From contig LT642174.1 in NCBI GenBank assembly GCA_900128585.1, positions 1-44,257 on the forward strand: a stretch of 44,257 nucleotides of DNA. The letters are read 5' to 3'. Numbering within the stretch: position 1 is the first letter of the stretch; every line of letters begins with the position of its first letter. The position numbers and the translations under genes were made by a program. The notes beneath the pieces are model-generated. The model did not search any database and was not told the DNA's origin. It was given only the letters and a program-made list of their open reading frames with translations. Of this stretch, positions 29,802 to 40,151 are shown piece by piece. The DNA is from Stramenopiles sp. TOSAG23-3 (taxonomy: Eukaryota; Sar).

Positions 29802-31284
29802 TTGATAGGTAAGGGAGAGGAAAACACAGAGAAACACATTAATTTAAATAATAATAACGGTGGGTACGTACGGAGGAAAAGAAGAAGAAGAGGAGCGAGA
29901 GAGGGAGTCCGATTTTTTAAAACTTGTGTACTTTAAATAACAATAGAGTATAGAGTTAGGCCTATTATTATAGAATAAACTGTACTGATTTTTTTTCGCG
30001 ATTTTAAACGTACACACTATTGCTGTATCTATATTATTAAGTATACAGTATGCTCCTTATTTTCACGATATTCGTTCTTTCTTCTGCTAACAAAAAAAAA
30101 GACAAAATAACAATTTAAACTTTAAGAAGAACAGAACTTTTTTTTCCATAATTATAGTCCATGTTGTGTAATATTAATTTTGATTAAAGTCTTAAAGTTT
30201 TAATTTTTTATAGTAATTTTCGCACTTCTTCTTTTTCACTTTTTATAATATTTTAACAATGCTGTGTATAGGTTAAAATAAAATATAATATTTTACCCTT
30301 TTAACTCTCCTCCACTCCAGTTCCATCCTCAGAAGTGAAAAAAGCCCCTTTCATTTTTTATTTTTCATTCTGTGTAAATGCTATTATTATTCTTCCACTT
30401 TTATTTTTTGTTTTTTAGAAACGAAGAAGTGATTTTTTGTCAAGAAGATGATTTAAAAAAAAAAAAGAAAACGAATATCGTGAAAATAAGGAATTCTCCT
30501 CTCTAATATTATACTGTACGAGTATGCCCCCCCTGCCCCAACTTCACTAACCGTGCAAGGTGCAAAGGCACAATAGATGTACGTCCCTCTTTATTGAAAA
30601 TTTCAGGACCCACCAACACAAACACAAATTCCTTGTTCTAGATCTACTTGGTACCGTAGGAGTACGGGGTTTAATATTTGTATATTGAATAATTGGATAA
30701 TACAAAACGACACACCACCACCACCACGCACAAAGATAAAAAATTCAAATAATAATAAATATAATAACCAAATAATAAGCTCACAGCAGAAACGAATTGA
30801 AGAAAAGTAGTTAGTCGTCATCGTCTATATATTGTTATACAAAGGACAAACGACATTTGAATCGCATTCTTCCTCAATCATTAGTTAAGGTACATTACTT
30901 TCATTATATATCATTATCGCTTCCGAAATAAATATACATTTTATAGCCAGTGTATTTAAATAATAAATATGCGAGAAGGAATAATATTTGTTTTTATATA
31001 TATATCCTTAATTATAAATTGAAAGGTGGATAAAAATATGCCACGAACGGAGGACGACCATTCATCATCTTCTATCTCTCCTCCATTTTTTCTCTCTCGA
31101 TAACATGATTGGTGATGCCAACTGACTTAAAAAGGTTGTGAAAAAGGGATTATAGCCAGCGAGTCAGACAGACACGCACGCACACACATACACACACAGA
31201 TACGCACGCACACACATACGCAGAAAGAAGCGTCTCACACAAGTACTAACTTATACAACCAAGCAAAACCAAAGATAATTTGAA
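29802..31284. other. AT-rich spacer
   Basis: No convincing gene. It contains A/T runs, short GAAGAA and TTCTTC runs, and an ORF on the minus strand at 30603-30821 that looks like chance. The end (31170-31225) carries an imperfect 28-base duplication of a CACGCACGCACACACATAC motif just upstream of the prominin-like gene, in its promoter or leader. Confidence 0.55.
31173..31221. repeat. Duplicated CA-rich motif before the membrane-protein gene
   Basis: ACGCACGCACACACATAC occurs at 31174 and again at 31202, a 28-base period, embedded in a CA-rich run. It lies about 65 bases upstream of the ATG at 31285. Confidence 0.75.
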
Positions 31285-33477
31285 ATGAAATTGGTACAAC
31301 TGGTTTTGCTGCTTTCCTTGGCCGTAGGGTTGAGGGCAAACACCGAAAACGCAGACGAAGGGGTCGTTAAAATCGACGATGCTAAAGGCATTTCGGATGT
31401 ACCTGTGTGCCAGAACATTGAAGTCAGTGGGGCATACGCCGAAGCGGCCGCAAAGGCCAAAGAACAGGACATTGTTGGTAACCTTGCTAAATCAAGGGAA
31501 ACGGTGGACCCGTCGCTCGATACCCTCTGGAAACAAAGTGCAGACCCCAATAACGAAGACGACATTTCGTCTTCAGCACCAGAGTATGGTTTGTCGTTTG
31601 CGATCTATCTGGGACTCCCAGCCCTGTGTCTCGTTCTCACTATACTAATTTATCCCATCTGCGGTTGTTGCCACCTGTGCGCAAATTGCTGCGGCTACTA
31701 TGGGTGTGAATGCTGCTGTTGCCCCCCCAAGAAGGGGACAGACGGGTCAGACAATTATTATTCGCGCAAGGAACAGACGATTAGTTTCGTGAAGTACTTC
31801 TTTCTGGCACTCGCGACTTTCATATGCGTGTTGATTGGGATCACCGGGGGAAACACCTTTGCCACCGGTTTGCTGGAAATGTCATGTCAATTCGATGGAA
31901 TGCGTGTGACGGGGAAAAATTTGTTCTTTCAGCTGTTGAAACCAGCTGACAACTTGGTAAGCAAAATCGATGGTATTGTGAACGAAACGAACGTGTCGAT
32001 GTATGTCGCCCATCAGAAACGGGGTTACAAATACACCCACGAGCGCCTCACATTGTACCAGGAGGCTATTGGAAACCTGGCAACAAAAGCGAAGGCAGTG
32101 AACGCGTCAAGCCCTCCTTATGATAACACGGGGTTTTGTACCATTTTTATTACGGGCTGCAAAACTGATGCCGCGTTCAACGACGATGACTTCGATTGCC
32201 AACTGTGTACCGAGCCGGGCGTGGTATCCTTGACAACACTGAAAGAAAAAATAGAAGATACTCTGCGCGAACCGTCCGAATCAATTAAGAAAGAGACCAA
32301 TGGTATTCTGACGCATCTAGTTGGAGCACAATCTATGATCAAAAGTGGAGTTGGTGGTATCAGGACCAGTTTGGAAAGCGTTACCTCGTTTATGGACGAC
32401 GGGGGCGTATGGCAAACGACAGCATCGGAGCTTATACAAGGTTCCATCGTAGCGAAGGACAACGCAACTTACGCATTCGGACTCCCGTTTGGCCTCGTCA
32501 TGTTTGGCATGTTCTTAACAGTCCTCGGGTTTTTTGCGATGAAAACATCCCAAGGCTCTGGCAAGACCTTGTACTCGGACAACAACCCGTACAAGCACCC
32601 GATGTCGTTAGGCTGCGTCGGAAAATGCGGAAGCTGCTGTGTTGGTTGCGGCTGGAATCTGACGTGCCTCACGATGCTGATATTTTTTCTGCTATGTGCG
32701 GTCTTGTGGCCAATTATGTATTTGTCTGTCGACATATGTGTGATATTGGAAGATAAGTTTCCAAACAAGGTTAGTGATTATATTCCCTTGGATTCAGGGT
32801 CGGCCAAAATGGTCCAATCGTGCTTCACCCCGGGCGGAAATGCATCGTTTATTCCTGACGATTTAGTTGCTAATTTTGACTTTAGTGGGTCAGTGACCTT
32901 CAACTCGGCCAAGCTGAAAGGGGACATCGATGAACTATTTCAAAATCTGCCAATGAACAAGGTGCGCTCTGCCGTAAACAATATGACCACTTTCACTCAA
33001 AATCAGTGCGATACCGAAGCTGATGCCGTCGCAAAGAAGCGCATCTGTGACATCAGGGAATTAAAAGAGCTTATGACCAAGGTCGATACCGCAGAGACGA
33101 ACTACAAAAATGCCATGATCATCTCGATCGATAACATTGGCCAAATACAAAATATAACGAAACCAATGTTTAATTTTGCAGATGGCCTATTGGAAGACTT
33201 CAGTTGCCTGGCTGTTGGGGAGGAGTTCAGGGCGACCACTGGGATTCTCTGTGGGTCAATTGTTCCAGGACTGTCGCTGTTCGTTATGGCTATGCTGCTC
33301 ACGGCTCTCTTGGGATGCCCACTGGCGTGTGCGGGCATTGGCATAAATAAGACAATGGGTGGGCATGGCTTACCAAAAAACCACGACTTGTACGCGCAAA
33401 ATGGTGATGTCGAACTTACCGGCTTCCCTATGGGCCCCGATTCCGAGGGGTTCAAAGGAAAAACGAACTACATATAA
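31285..33477 (+). CDS. Prominin-like five-span membrane glycoprotein
   Basis: A 730-residue protein with a signal peptide (LVQLVLLLSLAVGLRA), a short extracellular N-part and five hydrophobic spans at about residues 103-126, 168-190, 396-420, 459-485 and 656-685. Between spans 1 and 2 is a short Cys-rich loop (CGCCHLCANCC, then CECCCCPP), a likely palmitoylation site. Two large loops (about 205 and 170 residues) carry N-glycosylation sequons (NETNVS, NAS, NAT, NMT, NIT). This order, N-out, Cys-rich first inner loop, two big outer loops and a cytoplasmic tail, is that of prominin (CD133), which marks plasma-membrane protrusions and ciliary membranes. The loops are shorter than in animals and the match is by architecture, not sequence, so a convergent protist family is possible. 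Start ATG 31285; stop TAA. Confidence 0.72.
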   Translation: MKLVQLVLLLSLAVGLRANTENADEGVVKIDDAKGISDVPVCQNIEVSGAYAEAAAKAKEQDIVGNLAKSRETVDPSLDTLWKQSADPNNEDDISSSAPEYGLSFAIYLGLPALCLVLTILIYPICGCCHLCANCCGYYGCECCCCPPKKGTDGSDNYYSRKEQTISFVKYFFLALATFICVLIGITGGNTFATGLLEMSCQFDGMRVTGKNLFFQLLKPADNLVSKIDGIVNETNVSMYVAHQKRGYKYTHERLTLYQEAIGNLATKAKAVNASSPPYDNTGFCTIFITGCKTDAAFNDDDFDCQLCTEPGVVSLTTLKEKIEDTLREPSESIKKETNGILTHLVGAQSMIKSGVGGIRTSLESVTSFMDDGGVWQTTASELIQGSIVAKDNATYAFGLPFGLVMFGMFLTVLGFFAMKTSQGSGKTLYSDNNPYKHPMSLGCVGKCGSCCVGCGWNLTCLTMLIFFLLCAVLWPIMYLSVDICVILEDKFPNKVSDYIPLDSGSAKMVQSCFTPGGNASFIPDDLVANFDFSGSVTFNSAKLKGDIDELFQNLPMNKVRSAVNNMTTFTQNQCDTEADAVAKKRICDIRELKELMTKVDTAETNYKNAMIISIDNIGQIQNITKPMFNFADGLLEDFSCLAVGEEFRATTGILCGSIVPGLSLFVMAMLLTALLGCPLACAGIGINKTMGGHGLPKNHDLYAQNGDVELTGFPMGPDSEGFKGKTNYI

Positions 33478-33813
33478 AATTTTTTGAGACCAAAGCGTCC
33501 GAGGATAACGAAGTTTCACGACATGTTACGCCCGTACCGTAACCAGTTTAGGCAGTATACGTGTCTGTGATAAATATTTAGAACACATAGAACACATTAA
33601 CTTACAATGTAAACTTAAAAACAAAATTATGGCTGTTATTTAAGTAATTAACGTACTGCGAACTGCATGATCCGAATCAGTGAGTGAAATCGCATTAAAA
33701 TTGTAAACTTAAACCCTTTGTTTTACATATCAATGACAATCATTAAAATTTAACACGAGGATTATCTTTGACATTACATATAATATACTCTTGAAAACTT
33801 ATGCCAATGAATT
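33478..33813. other. Spacer between convergent genes
   Basis: 3' flanks of the prominin-like (+) and multispan (-) genes. AT-rich; nothing further seen. Confidence 0.6.
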
Positions 33814-36187
33814 TTATATCACAATAGTCGTGGTATTGCCACTCGGATCGACAATTGCAGAAGCATCTGCGTCGCATGGCAAGCGGTGGGACATGTTTGT
33901 GACTGCCAGGCTGTAGTACGGGTCCATGCCCACATGAAGGCCAATAATAATAATTGACAAAAACAGACGTCTATCCTGCAATTTGAATAGAATCCCCAAA
34001 TCTACATTAGCATCTGTATTCGGTATTACTTTCTGCAAGTATTTTCCAAACATGAAGTTTCCCGCAACAGTGAAAACCGCGTACAGAAACAGAAAGAACA
34101 CGACATCCCAGTCCTTCCCCGAATGTGCAAAGTAGGGATAAACATTTCCATTGTTCGTTTGTTTTGCAATAATAAAGAACACCACAAAGACGGTAAAATA
34201 CATAACTGTAGTAAACCCGTCAATGATATTGTTCAACTTGAATTCGCACCCCATGGAAGGGTACGACCGCCGCTCCAAGTAAATTATTATGAAATCGTGG
34301 AACCGCTTTGACGACAAAACAAATTGGGTGATCACGGTCGCAAACAGGGACCCAAAGCCCATTGCGACAAAAGATGTTAAATCAGTAGCTTCTGCGAACA
34401 ATGAAATGTAGAAACTGCGCTTGAATGCGATGAAACAGAATGCCATTCTATGGCTGAGACGCCATAGCGCATAATTGTCATACCGGTTGTGTTTGCGCAC
34501 TTTGGACAGTAGGTGCCCAGGCGCGGCGGTATGCAGCGCGATGACATCTGCCTCCTCCGCTAGGACCAATCCAGAGACTTCAAAAAATTTCGTCAAGAAG
34601 TGAAAAACCCCAGTCAGTATTAGACGGTTGGTATTGCTCCCTTTGGCGTACGTAACAAAAAACGCAGAAAATATGGACAGGACCCAAAAGCAAGTGGCAG
34701 CCCATGTGGCTGTAATAGCCGTCCAGAATATCTGCTTCATTTTTTTGTTGACAAACACACGAGATGCGACTTTGACTCGACTTTTTGCTTCGAAATCAAA
34801 GGCAATCATGCTGTGGCGACGCCGTTTGTGCTCTTTCTTGCGAGCCAGTTCCTCCCCTCGCCTTTGAGCAGCGCTGACCCGCCGTGACACTTTGCGATTC
34901 GGCTTGTTTGAATTGTGTCTCTTCTCTACATCAAGGCATTCCTCCGCGTGGTGCAAAATTCGGGACTCCGTTTCGGAGGGTGTTTTGGATAAAATTCCAC
35001 GGACGTCACCCAGTGCGTCGGTCGGCTGGTCCATGTTCCACGCGTTATAACGGTCCTTAATGACAGCACTCTGTCGTTTTTGGATATGTTTTTCCGCTTT
35101 CTTCACTTCGTTTATAATTTTCCACCCGATGTAAAATAATATTTGAAACAGACCAATGGAGGTTATCACGAAATGAAACATGCTGGAATCCAGGCAATTA
35201 TCCCAAAAAGAGGTAGACCCTCGAGCAGCATAAACTATTGCGTGTACTGACACGCAGACCCCGGACATCACACACGCAAGGGCGGTTTTTTCTGGAAAAG
35301 ATAGCTTCACAATCAACTCAAACATAGAGAAAAAGAAAAACACGGCAGACATCAGCCAAAAGAACCAGTAGACAAGAAAAAGGCCGTAATGTTTATCCTG
35401 GTATGCGTCTTCATGAGCAGCGATCGGGAAGCAAATCCAGAGCCCAACTACTACAATGGGGACGAAAAACATCAAGAGCGTTTGGTTTTTAAAATTTGGG
35501 GTATGGAAAGTATCTGTATTATGGGTCCAATCGAGATTGTCTATCAGGTTCGAATGGTCATAAATATGACGAAGTTCTCTTAGCCGCTTCTCCATCATCG
35601 GCTTTGCAGAAGTTCGCATAATCTTCCAGCATTGCTTTATATGCGCCGTTTTGCGAGCTTTGTGCATCCGGAAGACCGACTGGACCTTCATAACCGCATG
35701 GATTAAGGTATTCAGTTCTTCAGCACTTTCCACGCCCAACAGTACTAACAATTTTTGATCTGTTTCGAGGAAAAGCCTTTCACTGTTTTTGCGAACAATC
35801 TTTCTGCGTCTATCACGCCCCTGTTCGTATGTTTCTAACCGCAGCTGGTCTAGTTTTGGGCTTACACGGGTCCTCAATACTTCGTGGGCTTTGTCCATTT
35901 GCACCTTATGGGCGTTTAAGCTGTTCTCTAACTCAAGCTCACTCCGTTGCTTGTTTAGTACTTCGTGGGCTTGGTCCATTTGTACCCTATGGGCGTTTAA
36001 ACTGTTCTCTAACTCAAGCTCACTCCGTTGCTTGTTTAGTACTTCGTGGGCTTGGTCCATTTGTACCCTATGCGCGTTTAAAGTGGCAGTGAGCTCAACT
36101 TCGCTGTTTTGTTTGTCCAGCCCCCCCCCCCCCCTCCAGGAATTGTTGGTCGCCCGCGGTCAGCGGTGGGGCTTGGCCTTCATCCAT
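33814..36187 (-). CDS. Unknown multispan membrane protein with IQ-like motif and 27-residue repeats; frame broken at poly-G
   Basis: From ATG 36060 the frame is clean to TAA 33814-33816 (748 residues), but homologous repeat sequence continues upstream in the same frame to a 14-base G tract (C at 36121-36134 on the + strand). Beyond it the open frame is shifted and starts at ATG 36187 (MDEGQAPPLTAGDQQFLE, then poly-Gly). One G fewer or two more would join them, so the natural start is probably 36187. The N-part has 27-residue coiled-coil repeats (MDQAHEVLNK, ELELENSLNAH), two nearly identical. Then come basic sequence and an IQ-like motif (VQSVFRMHKARK), a possible calmodulin site. About ten hydrophobic spans follow in two blocks, separated by a long basic cytoplasmic loop (for example RKKEHKRRRHS). 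I recognise no family; channel, transporter or scaffold are all open. Confidence 0.72.
35898..36060. repeat. 81-bp in-frame coding repeat
   Basis: On the minus strand the codon ATG-GAC recurs at 36060, 35979 and 35898, exactly 81 bases apart. The first two units are almost base-identical, differing at a few positions. The third diverges after its first residues and a degenerate copy precedes 36060. The unit encodes 27 residues of amphipathic coiled coil. Confidence 0.92.
36121..36134. repeat. 14-base poly-C/poly-G tract in coding sequence
   Basis: Fourteen consecutive C on the + strand, read as G on the coding strand of the multispan membrane protein gene. Its length is not compatible with the frames on either side, which differ by one base. 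Confidence 0.95.
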
Positions 36188-37452
36188 GGGTGTACAGTGT
36201 GTCCCTACCTTTGCGCGTCTTGAAGAAACAACAGCAATTTCTGACTTCCACAAATTGTCACAACTTTCGCACGGTTTTCCGGTTTGCTCGGGTGCATGCT
36301 TGCCCTTCGTTGCTGAGGTGTTTATGGAAAATGTCACAGTATTATTGAAGAAGAGTCGGAAATAATATTTAAAAAATACAATAATATATATAGTTTTACA
36401 ATAATAATAAAATAATAATATGCTACCACCACCGCCGACCCACCACCGCTACGGTGTACCGGTAGCTGTCATCCCATTAACTGGTTGGGTGGCCCTGCTG
36501 GTATAACATTTAAATAGTGTCTTCTACCAAGGTTCTAGGAATCAATAATTAGCAAATGAAAGCAGGACGGAGGAAGAAGGAAGGAGGTAATCAACAACAA
36601 AAATAGAAACGATAATAAAGAATATAGTAGTAACACACTGTTGATGTCACTCTACTTCTTACTACGGTACGGTACTCGGTAAAATAAAGTTAGTTGCACA
36701 GCATTGAACATGCGCCGACCCTCTGCACTCTCCTCTCTGCACTGCAGCATATTCTTCCATTTTTACTTTTTCATTTTAATTAAGTATGTATAGCTAAATA
36801 AGGAGCTTTTGATTACATTTTTTATATCCCTTCGTGATAAAAGTTAGTAGTACGATATTATTATATACATAATTAAAAAGGAGAAATATATATTAAAGCG
36901 TATGGATATCTCCTTAATTAGTTTTTGGCGTTTTACCATCGTTTTTTAATGTTCTATTTAATTATTATTATAATGTTGTAATGTTGTAATAAAAACCAGC
37001 CTATAAAGAGTATACATTATGTACTAAAAAGAACGCGAAAGACACAAACAACAGAAAAACAAAAAAAATAATTGTTTTACGTACTTTACAAGCAAAAGTA
37101 ATGGTTATTTATTGTTGCACCACACAAAATAAAGTAGTTATTATATATAAAACATAATATATATTAATATTATTATTAAGAAGAACAACAACAAGCCAAC
37201 AAAACGAAGGCGGGTGGGACGGACCGGACGCCAGACGCCGTGTATGCCGGCCGTGCCGTGTTCGCCATTCTTCTATCCACTTTCCACATCTTCAGTCAAT
37301 CTTTCCCTACAAGTGAAAAATAAAATAAAAAATAAACCCACCCATTCGCACTTCAAAAGGCGCAAAGGTTACCCACACGACTGCAACTCTGGGTTAAAGC
37401 ATTCTTACCCCACCCATGCTTTCCCGGGCGGTGCGTTCTTACAAGTAAGGGC
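36188..37452. other. Spacer between divergent membrane-protein and ADAT1 genes
   Basis: No gene seen. Near 36188-36337 the minus strand stays open upstream of ATG 36187, with a possible donor AAAG-GTAGGG, so a 5' exon could exist. The middle is AT-rich. A GC-rich island with repeated ACGCC/GCCG motifs at about 37207-37262 lies roughly 200 bases upstream of the ADAT1 start and may be promoter sequence. Confidence 0.5.
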
Positions 37453-38856
37453 ATGAAGAAAGGGGCATTGCGAAATGCAGAAAAAAATCGAACGGCGACT
37501 TGCCCGTTTGCGAACACCATCGCCACTGTTGCTATACAACAGTACAGGAATGTCGTACAGGATATTGGTGGCATACAATTCCAACAAACAGCACTTGCTG
37601 CTTTTGTTTTGCAAATATTTGAAGAGGAGAAAGAGACTGAATTTTTGGTTGCATCGTTGGGCATCGGAACTAAATTTTTGACAAAAGAAAAGATTTTAGA
37701 GGACGTTGAAGGAGAGTGCGTCAGAGATATGCACGCCGAGGTGACAGCCCGTAGAGGCTTTGTCAGTTTTTTGTACGAGCAACTAGAAAAGTGCACTGAA
37801 AAGGAAGGGAGCATTGTTTTCGACCGCGACTTATCTGGCAACAAATTCCATCTCAAAACCAATGTACATATTCATTTTTATACTAGTTCTCAACCTTGTG
37901 GAAACGCCTGTTTGAAAAAGTTCGCAAAGAATAGAAAGGAGGGAGACCAGTATGGTACCACGTCCGCTTCGATCTGCCCGGATATAGCCCACGCGCCAAA
38001 ATCATTTTCTGCAGTCCGCGAAGGAGAAATTTCATTGCTTTTGAAGGGTTCTCCCCCTGCGTCTGAAGGACATGCTGGTAGAAATCGCATTTTGTCTCCA
38101 ACGGGAACTCATTTTGTTTCTCAAGCGAACTTTGAGGCTTCAAATTCATGTGTGCACACGTGCAGCGATAAAATCGCACGGTGGAATCTCCTCGGACTGC
38201 AAGGCAGTCTCTTGCGCCATTTTATCCCGGGCACTATTCATATGCGATCATGTACTATAGGGAGAAAATTCGGAAGACCATTTTCAGAGCGAGCGCTTTG
38301 TTGCCGGTTGCAGAATATTGAAATGCCCACGGTCAACCACCCTGTTCTACTTTGTACCAGCGTTAAACTTGACGAGTCTGTTTACGAAGGTGCCAATGCC
38401 GGCGCTGTCTTCGCAGAAACGCGTTGTATTGCATGGGCGTATGGTTCATCTGGGGCAAGTATGATAGACGGTGCAACAGGCAAACAGCTGGATGGGTCCT
38501 CATCGTTTATATCGAAACGTGCTTTTGCGCAACGTTTCGAGCATATTGTGAAGTTGCTGTGGCGGAACGGCAGAACCGCCGGTGGTGACCCAGACCAGTC
38601 TGTTCCGTACGATGAGCTCAAGCAGTTGCTGGAAACTTCATATATGGACGCAAAGGCACGCTTACTGTCAGAGCGCGGGTTTAATTTTCGCAAAGCGAGT
38701 TTTCGTTCTAGCATTGGCACATGGGTGCGCAGTCCAAGATGCCGCTCATTGATGCTGAAGCTTCCTTCGTCCTTTGTCAACGATCGACGAAATACCAAGA
38801 CTGTATCTCAACTCGCTGCGGAATCGAGGCGGAAGAAGCGAAAATTGGCAGAGTAA
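37453..38856 (+). CDS. ADAT1: tRNA-specific adenosine deaminase (ADAT1/Tad1 type)
   Basis: A 467-residue protein with the A_deamin domain. The zinc and catalytic residues are present: His94 and Glu96 in RDMHAEVTARRGF, Cys149 in SQPCGNACL, and Cys237 in HTCSDKIARWNLLGLQGSLL, a hallmark of the ADAR/ADAT1 group. ADAT1 deaminates A37, next to the anticodon of tRNA-Ala, to inosine. An N-terminal LGIGTKFL segment matches the family's conserved 'ATGTKCL'-like stretch, which helps bind inositol hexakisphosphate. There is no double-stranded RNA-binding domain, which separates it from ADARs. The tail is basic (RRKKRKLAE), a possible nuclear signal. Start ATG 37453; stop TAA. Its end is 137 bases from the convergent PDE gene. 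Confidence 0.92.
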   Translation: MKKGALRNAEKNRTATCPFANTIATVAIQQYRNVVQDIGGIQFQQTALAAFVLQIFEEEKETEFLVASLGIGTKFLTKEKILEDVEGECVRDMHAEVTARRGFVSFLYEQLEKCTEKEGSIVFDRDLSGNKFHLKTNVHIHFYTSSQPCGNACLKKFAKNRKEGDQYGTTSASICPDIAHAPKSFSAVREGEISLLLKGSPPASEGHAGRNRILSPTGTHFVSQANFEASNSCVHTCSDKIARWNLLGLQGSLLRHFIPGTIHMRSCTIGRKFGRPFSERALCCRLQNIEMPTVNHPVLLCTSVKLDESVYEGANAGAVFAETRCIAWAYGSSGASMIDGATGKQLDGSSSFISKRAFAQRFEHIVKLLWRNGRTAGGDPDQSVPYDELKQLLETSYMDAKARLLSERGFNFRKASFRSSIGTWVRSPRCRSLMLKLPSSFVNDRRNTKTVSQLAAESRRKKRKLAE

Positions 38857-38993
38857 GCATTATAGGAAAGAAAGAGCGTTTACCCGCCTTTTCCCCTCTG
38901 TGTGATATATTTATAAATAAAAATGCTTTTAAAAAAATGTAAGTTAAAAAAACGTTTTACCTCGCTTGGTAATTTGAAACCATTGTTACAATC

Positions 38994-40151
38994 TTACACG
39001 CCCGCAGCTTCGTCCGTATCGTTTTTCATTTCTCCGTAAAGCCACCCACCTGCTTCGCTTGGAGGCTGTAACACCATCTTGTACGGAACTTTAGCAGACT
39101 CTTCTTCTTCCTTCGCCTTTTGCCACATCTTATTATTTTCCTCAAAGTTCTTTAAATAAACGGCGCCAATTTTTGGCAGAAGCTTGGCCAGTAGCAGAAA
39201 CAACGGCTTTATGATGAAGGCACCAAAACCGAGCTGGCATGTTGGTGTGCTGACAGTGTCCCTATCACAGTTCATGGAGAGAGGCAAATTAAGTCGTTTT
39301 TCAGAGTCACCTTGGCCAAAAAACTCATGCATGACCAGAACGGCCCATCGCTCGCAGTACGACCAATGCTTCACGGGGTTGCTTACATCAGCACAGTGCA
39401 AAATAAAAGCAGCAAGCATTTGTTTATGCTCAGGTGAGAGGACAGCGCTCAAATCGATCCCTGCGTCTAGATCACTTTGGTCAAGGCCCGTCTCTTTCTC
39501 TTCCAAGTCTAATTTTTTGCGCTCTGCGTTCAACACCAGAAGAAAGCCCGGGAAAAACGCTTCGACGTCTTTCATCAGGGCCCCGTGTTTTGACATGTCC
39601 GTCCATTCGATCGACTGGACAAAAATCTTTTCCGAAACTTCCGTTGTTATAATGTTGTACTGTTTGACCAGAGGCAACGCAAAATCGATGGACTGGAGTT
39701 CCAATATGGACTTGTTATCGTACTTCACCGCTAAAGCATCCTGTCGGTTTACAAAATAACCGTTGTTAACGCCTGGGTGCAGCACGTCGTGGCAGAATGC
39801 AGCGGCAATCAAGCTAGTTCTTTCATTTGGAGTTAAAAATACATAGGCGGAATCATGCATGATACTGTGCGTAGTGAGCATGACGTCAAAGGCGTGCGTC
39901 AGCGTGTGGTAACTTTTGTAGCCAATGTTGTCTGGCAATTTGGCGGTCAAGTACCCGTCCCGGATTGCATCTAAAAACGCAGCCTGGTCCTCTTCACTGC
40001 TTTCACAGCGGTACCCGCTATCCCCAGAGAGCAAGGTCTTCATCACGAGGCGTTGACCTTCGACCGTCCCAGCCACCTCGAAAGCATCTACTCCAGGCTT
40101 GGCCAGGGCCTCAACAGTAAGCGCGCCTTCAGTCGATACTCCACTTCCCAT
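38994..40151 (-). CDS. Class I cyclic-nucleotide phosphodiesterase, probably N-myristoylated
   Basis: A 385-residue protein that is essentially one PDEase catalytic domain. Metal-binding motifs are complete: YHTLTHAFDV (81-90; His82 proton donor, His86 metal), HDVLHPGVNN (121-130; His121, Asp122 metal) and LHCADVSNP (Asp254 metal). The nucleotide-clamping glutamine is Gln306 in TCQLGFGAFIIKPLF. It hydrolyses cAMP and/or cGMP; selectivity cannot be read. No GAF, PAS or membrane domain is present, but the N-terminus MGSGVST fits N-myristoylation (Gly2, Ser6), so membrane attachment is likely. ATG 40151 is preceded by spacer DNA and gives that motif directly, supporting the start. It is head to head with the cyclic-nucleotide-dependent kinase gene. 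Stop TAA. Confidence 0.94.
   Translation of the reverse strand: MGSGVSTEGALTVEALAKPGVDAFEVAGTVEGQRLVMKTLLSGDSGYRCESSEEDQAAFLDAIRDGYLTAKLPDNIGYKSYHTLTHAFDVMLTTHSIMHDSAYVFLTPNERTSLIAAAFCHDVLHPGVNNGYFVNRQDALAVKYDNKSILELQSIDFALPLVKQYNIITTEVSEKIFVQSIEWTDMSKHGALMKDVEAFFPGFLLVLNAERKKLDLEEKETGLDQSDLDAGIDLSAVLSPEHKQMLAAFILHCADVSNPVKHWSYCERWAVLVMHEFFGQGDSEKRLNLPLSMNCDRDTVSTPTCQLGFGAFIIKPLFLLLAKLLPKIGAVYLKNFEENNKMWQKAKEEEESAKVPYKMVLQPPSEAGGWLYGEMKNDTDEAAGV

Noticed and set aside
35540-35560. GGTTCGAAT resembling a tRNA B box
   Set aside because: It lies inside the membrane-protein coding sequence and has no A box or acceptor stem at the right distance.
37207-37262. GC-rich patch as an RNA gene
   Set aside because: I could find neither tRNA box motifs nor a stable cloverleaf; probably promoter sequence of ADAT1.
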